A stretch of 64,000 nucleotides of DNA from NCBI GenBank assembly GCA_946414805.1, contig CAMKPZ010000001.1:310001-374000 (forward strand), written 5' to 3'. Position 1 is the first letter of the stretch. Every line of letters begins with the position of its first letter. Source of the stretch: an uncultured Bacteroidales bacterium (lineage in GTDB: Bacteria; Bacteroidota; Bacteroidia; Bacteroidales; Paludibacteraceae). The notes beneath the pieces were generated by a model, which was not told the DNA's origin, searched no databases, and worked only from the letters and a program-made list of their open reading frames with translations. Shown piece after piece: positions 60,249-64,000 of the stretch. Made by a program: the position numbers and the translations under genes.

Positions 60249-63200
60249 ATGAAGAATTTCAAATTATGGAATACGGTTTTCGGTTGGGTGGCTTTTGCCA
60301 TCGCTGCTGCAACGTATCTCCTGACAATGGAACCCACCGCCTCATTCTGGGACTGCGGCGAGTTCATCTCCAGCGCATGGAAGCTGGATGTGGGTCATCC
60401 GCCCGGAGCACCGTTTTTTATGCTCATGGGGCATTTCTTTAGTCTGTTTGCGTCCGACACATCGCATGTGGCTATGTGCGTGAACGCTTTGTCGGCGTTA
60501 GCAAGCGCATTCACGATCCTGTTCCTTTTCTGGACTATTACCGCTCTGGCAAAGAAATTGGTGGTGAGCCGTCAGCCGTCAGCCGTCAGCAATCAGATGG
60601 ACATGTGGCAGGGAATAGGTATTCTCGGAGCCGGAATGGTAGGTGCATTAGCTTACACGTTCTCCGACACCTTCTGGTTCTCCGCCGTAGAAGGAGAAGT
60701 GTATGCGTCGTCGTCGCTCTTCACTGCCGCTGTGTTCTGGTTGATTCTCAAATGGGACGAGCACGCAGACGAAGAAGGCGCGGACCGCTGGTTAATCGCC
60801 ATTGCATACCTCATGGGATTGTCTATCGGCGTTCACCTGCTGAACCTGCTGACTATTCCGGCGATCGTATTGGTGTACTATTTCCGCCGTTACGAGTTCA
60901 AATGGTGGGGCGTAATCGCCGCCTTCGGCGCCGCTTGCGGAATCCTGTTGGTGATCCTGTACGGTATTATTCCGGGGTTCCCGACCGTAGCCGGTTGGTT
61001 TGAACTGCTGTTCGTAAACGGCTTCGGAATGCCGTTCAACACAGGTCTCGTGGTCTATATTATCTCGGTGATCCTTGCTTTGACATGGGCGATTGCAGAG
61101 TCGGCCTTGGACCGCAACAAACTGCGGATGGTACTGTCCTTCGTGTTAGCCGTAGCGCTCTCCGGCGCCGTGTTCCTGTTCGAGCAATGGTGGATCGGAA
61201 TCCTCCTTTCCGTCGCTCTGGCAGCAACTCTGGTTCCGATGCGAAACAAGATCCCTGCCCGCTGGCTGAATACGATCTCGGTTATGATCGCTGTGATCCT
61301 GATCGGCTACAGCTCCTATGCGGCCCTTGTGATCCGCTCCAATGCAGACACGCCGATGGATCAGAACTCGCCGGATAATGTGTTCTCGCTCAAGTATTAT
61401 CTGAACCGTGAACAATACGGGGACCGTCCGCTTTTCTACGGCCAGTACTACAATGCGCCGGTAAAACTCCGCGTGGAAGGGAACATGTGTGTGCCTGTGG
61501 AGAAAGTAGGTCACGCGCAGTATGCTCCGGCTCCCAAAACAGAAGGCGAGAAAGACCATTATGTAGTGACCGGACATAAGAACAGCTATGTTTACATGAG
61601 CCAGTTCTGCACGCTTTTCCCGCGTATGTATTCCTCGCAAGGCAGCCACCAGTCGGCATACAAGGAATGGGCGGATGTGAAAGGGAAACGTGTCCGTTAC
61701 GACTATTGCGGCCAGCAGAAAACAGAATATTGTCCTACTTTTGTCGAGAACCTGCGGTTCTTCTTCAGTTACCAAGTACATTTTATGTATTGGCGCTATT
61801 TCATGTGGAATTTCGCGGGACGCCAGAACGACCTCCAGTCCTACGGCGAGTTGACCAAAGGCAACTGGATCTCCGGTATTCCGGCGCTGGATAATGCACG
61901 TCTGGGCGACCAGGATCTGCTGCCGACGGAACTCAAAGAGAACAAGGGACATAATGTGTATTATCTCCTGCCGCTTCTGTTAGGTCTGATCGGAATCACA
62001 TGGCAATGCGGCAAGCGCGACGCAGAGGGCAAAGCGGAAGGCTGGAAGAACTTCACGCTGACTTTCCTGCTGTTCTTCCTAACGGGTCTGGCAATCGTGA
62101 TCTATCTGAACCAGACACCTTACCAACCGCGTGAGCGTGACTACGCGTATGCGGGTTCGTTCTATGCCTTCTGTATCTGGATCGGTCTTGGCGCATTGGC
62201 GATCGTTGACTGGATCAACCAGCTATCAGCCGTCAGCCGTCAGCATTCAATTGTCAAGACCTCAATCGCTGTTGCTGTGAGCCTCCTGTGTCTGGGTGTT
62301 CCGGCATTGATGGCACAGCAGAACTGGGATGACCACGACCGTTCGAACCGCTATTCGTGCCGTGATTTCGGAGCCAATTATCTCAAGTCCTGCGAGACAC
62401 AGGCCATCCTGTTCTCCAACGGCGATAATGACACCTTCCCCTTGTGGTACAACCAAGAGGTGGAAGGAGTAGGGACCGATCTGCGCGTGTGCAACCTCTC
62501 GTATCTGCAGACCGATTGGTATATATCGCAGATGAAGCGTCCGTACTATGAGTCGAAAGCATTGCCTATCTCATGGGAATACAAGGATTTCATGCCTAAC
62601 AGCAATGAGATCGCCCGTGTGGACAACCGTCTGGGACAACCGATCTCGGTTGAGAAAGCGTTCGCTTTCCTGCGTTCGGATGATCCGCGCACCAAGACCC
62701 GCGAAGGTGAAAACTATCTCCCGTCCGACAAACTCTACGTGGAGACACCTGACGGCGAACAGATCACCTTCCGCTCCAAACGGATGTACACCCGTTCGGA
62801 GATGATGATCATGGAGATGCTCTCCACCAACAAATGGGAGCGTCCGATGTATTTCTGCGCCACGGTCGGCAATGACTACTATCTGGGACTTGAGCCGTGG
62901 ATGGAACTGACCGGTCTGACCTATCAGATCACTCCGACCCGCAGCCGCGACGGCCAACCGCGCGTCAACTCCGAGAAGATGTATGACAACATGATGCATA
63001 AATTCCAATACGGAAACATGAATATCCCCGGTATCTATATCGACGAGAACCTGATGCGCATGTGCCGCACCCACCGAATGATGTTCGCCCAACTGGCAGA
63101 ACAACTCATCCGTGAGAACCAACGCGACAAGGCACTCGAAGTGCTGAATTTCGCGGAGGAGCAACTGCCGGGTTACAACATTCCGTATGACTATACATCC

Positions 63201-63455
63201 GCCTCGATGGCATCCATGTATTTCATGCTCCACGAGGACGAGAAAGCACTTGCTATCATGGATTATGTAGCCAATAACAGCGTGGAAATGCTGCGTTTTG
63301 CCGCTTCTCTGAACCGTGCCCAACGCAAAGCGATGGAGCCTACCACCAACCGTGAAGGAGCGATTCTGGGCTATGTGCTCCAGACCTGCGAACGCTACAA
63401 GCAGCATGAGTTTGTGGATAAATACTACGGCGATTACGCAACGTACGTAAATTAA
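60249..63455 (+). CDS. DUF2723 membrane glycosyltransferase-like protein
   Basis: 1068 residues from the ATG at 60249; upstream codons are non-conserved. The N-terminal half has about ten to twelve transmembrane segments with EPTASFWDCGEFISSAWKLDVGHPPGAPFFMLMGH near residue 30, the DUF2723 signature with acidic residues in the first extracytoplasmic loop, like protein O-mannosyltransferases. A soluble C-terminal half has helical repeats near 960-1060. From memory the human relative TMEM260 is an O-mannosyltransferase. A role in Bacteroidetes protein O-glycosylation is inferred. Two heptamer arrays are in frame in loops (about residues 106-117 and 657-671). Confidence 0.85.
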   Translation: MKNFKLWNTVFGWVAFAIAAATYLLTMEPTASFWDCGEFISSAWKLDVGHPPGAPFFMLMGHFFSLFASDTSHVAMCVNALSALASAFTILFLFWTITALAKKLVVSRQPSAVSNQMDMWQGIGILGAGMVGALAYTFSDTFWFSAVEGEVYASSSLFTAAVFWLILKWDEHADEEGADRWLIAIAYLMGLSIGVHLLNLLTIPAIVLVYYFRRYEFKWWGVIAAFGAACGILLVILYGIIPGFPTVAGWFELLFVNGFGMPFNTGLVVYIISVILALTWAIAESALDRNKLRMVLSFVLAVALSGAVFLFEQWWIGILLSVALAATLVPMRNKIPARWLNTISVMIAVILIGYSSYAALVIRSNADTPMDQNSPDNVFSLKYYLNREQYGDRPLFYGQYYNAPVKLRVEGNMCVPVEKVGHAQYAPAPKTEGEKDHYVVTGHKNSYVYMSQFCTLFPRMYSSQGSHQSAYKEWADVKGKRVRYDYCGQQKTEYCPTFVENLRFFFSYQVHFMYWRYFMWNFAGRQNDLQSYGELTKGNWISGIPALDNARLGDQDLLPTELKENKGHNVYYLLPLLLGLIGITWQCGKRDAEGKAEGWKNFTLTFLLFFLTGLAIVIYLNQTPYQPRERDYAYAGSFYAFCIWIGLGALAIVDWINQLSAVSRQHSIVKTSIAVAVSLLCLGVPALMAQQNWDDHDRSNRYSCRDFGANYLKSCETQAILFSNGDNDTFPLWYNQEVEGVGTDLRVCNLSYLQTDWYISQMKRPYYESKALPISWEYKDFMPNSNEIARVDNRLGQPISVEKAFAFLRSDDPRTKTREGENYLPSDKLYVETPDGEQITFRSKRMYTRSEMMIMEMLSTNKWERPMYFCATVGNDYYLGLEPWMELTGLTYQITPTRSRDGQPRVNSEKMYDNMMHKFQYGNMNIPGIYIDENLMRMCRTHRMMFAQLAEQLIRENQRDKALEVLNFAEEQLPGYNIPYDYTSASMASMYFMLHEDEKALAIMDYVANNSVEMLRFAASLNRAQRKAMEPTTNREGAILGYVLQTCERYKQHEFVDKYYGDYATYVN
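60566..60600. repeat. 7-bp micro-array (CAGCCGT) inside the DUF2723 gene, first
   Basis: GAGCCGT, CAGCCGT, CAGCCGT, CAGCAAT, CAGATGG. It encodes SRQPSAVSNQMD in a loop after TM3. Confidence 0.85.
62220..62261. repeat. 7-bp micro-array (CAGCCGT) inside the DUF2723 gene, second
   Basis: CAGCTAT, CAGCCGT, CAGCCGT, CAGCATT, CAATTGT, CAAGACC. It encodes QLSAVSRQHSIVKT in a loop before the last transmembrane helix. The reading frame relative to the unit differs from the first array yet gives a similar peptide (SAVSRQ / SRQPSAVS). Confidence 0.85.
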
Positions 63456-63470
63456 AAAAATCAAATTGAA

Positions 63471-64000
63471 ATGACAACAATAAATACAGTACCCGTCTTG
63501 CTGCTTACCGGATATCTCGGAAGCGGCAAGACTACACTCTTAAACCGCATTCTGACGAACAACAGAGGTATTCGTTTTGCGGTGATTGTCAATGACATAG
63601 GCGAGGTGAATATTGACGCTTCGCTGATTCAACAGGGCGGAGTTGTGAGCCAGAAAGACGACTCGCTGGTGGCGCTTCAGAACGGATGTATCTGCTGTAC
63701 GCTGCAGACCGATCTGATCAACCAGTTGCACGAGCTCTGCGCGCAGAAGATCTATGATTATATCGTGATTGAGGCCAGCGGTATCTGCGAACCCGCGCCT
63801 ATCGCACAAACGATCTGCTCGTATCCGCAGATGGTGCCTCAGTTCGCGTTAGACGGCATGCCGGCGCTGGATTGCATCTGCTCTGTGGTAGATGCACTGC
63901 GTATCCGTGACGAGTTCATGGATCGTCTGGGCGACGAGCATGAAGAAGGTCACGGAACAGCCATGAAAGCGAAGGAAGAAGACCTCGCAGCACTGGTTAC
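63471..64000 (+). CDS. CobW/Zn-chaperone family GTPase (3' truncated by the window)
   Basis: The ATG at 63471 opens a frame that runs to the window end, at least 176 residues. LLLTGYLGSGKTTLLNRIL is the Walker A motif, IVNDIGEVNID the switch region, QNGCICCTL the CxCC metal-binding motif diagnostic for COG0523, and YIVIEASGICEP Walker B with the ExSG variant. These GTPases insert zinc or cobalt into target proteins. A His/Glu-rich stretch (DEHEEGHG) lies before the truncation. Subfamily (ZigA, YeiR, CobW) cannot be told. 15 bases after the DUF2723 gene. Confidence 0.9.
   Translation, partial: MTTINTVPVLLLTGYLGSGKTTLLNRILTNNRGIRFAVIVNDIGEVNIDASLIQQGGVVSQKDDSLVALQNGCICCTLQTDLINQLHELCAQKIYDYIVIEASGICEPAPIAQTICSYPQMVPQFALDGMPALDCICSVVDALRIRDEFMDRLGDEHEEGHGTAMKAKEEDLAALV

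Noticed and set aside
13613..62261. Micro-arrays as CRISPR repeats
   Set aside because: Units are contiguous, 6-24 bp, without spacers, and no cas genes are present.

Overview
The window reads as a chromosomal segment of a Bacteroidales bacterium, probably an uncultured gut or rumen lineage. The grounds are Bacteroidetes-type promoters (TTTG about 20 bp upstream of TAnnTTTG) in front of many genes, a TonB-dependent B12 receptor with BtuG-like and DUF4465 surface lipoproteins, a SusA-type GH13 enzyme, tandem Wza-like lipoproteins with a Wzc-type tyrosine kinase, and DUF1846, DUF2723 and DUF3109 proteins. There is no insertion sequence, prophage or CRISPR array. Genes are packed tightly, many with 4-bp ATGA overlaps.

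Layout. 0-5.5 kb: end of a surface-polysaccharide locus (deacetylase-like tail, WlbA/WbpB-type dehydrogenase, two Wza-like lipoproteins, Wzc). 5.5-7.0 kb: a DUF1846 protein. 7.0-13.0 kb: a cobalamin-riboswitch operon (btuB, btuG-like, DUF4465, btuF-like) closed by a terminator. 13.1-16.5 kb: RpiB-like isomerase, SLC13 permease and an outer-membrane barrel. 16.5-19.9 kb (minus): BrkB, SusA-type neopullulanase, CWC protein. 20.0-22.3 kb (minus): tRNA-Gly(CCC) next to rnpB, a lone glycosyltransferase, a 183-nt 6S-like structured RNA with its own terminator, and tRNA-Ala(GGC) behind a duplicated promoter. 22.4-25.5 kb (minus): YtxH, holin-like, small protein, PerM-type transporter, carboxypeptidase-regulatory-domain protein. 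25.8-36.5 kb: gyrA, TPR, ruvX, def, mntP, DUF3109, cinA, a YidE/AspT-type transporter, a phosphoesterase. 36.5-41.4 kb: rplM-rpsI, rpsB-tsf and an AsmA-like protein. 41.3-43.0 kb (minus): recQ. 43.2-60.0 kb (minus): one long glycan locus (two nucleotide-sugar dehydrogenases, two flippases, a galacturonokinase-like GHMP kinase plus nucleotidyltransferase, Wzy-like polymerase, four glycosyltransferases, acyltransferase, aminotransferase, initiating sugar transferase) ending in gltX. 60.2-64 kb: a DUF2723 glycosyltransferase-like protein and a truncated CobW-family GTPase.

The most striking unexplained feature is a set of about fifteen short, imperfect tandem micro-arrays with different periods (6, 7, 8, 9, 10, 11, 15 and 16-24 bp). 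They fill gene junctions, supply start or stop codons, or sit in frame inside conserved genes (gltX, the DUF2723 gene, the btuF-like gene, the carboxypeptidase-domain gene). Several unit families recur at distant sites. No transposase or other protein explains them, and they may be a dispersed repeat system comparable in kind to cyanobacterial short tandemly repeated repeats.
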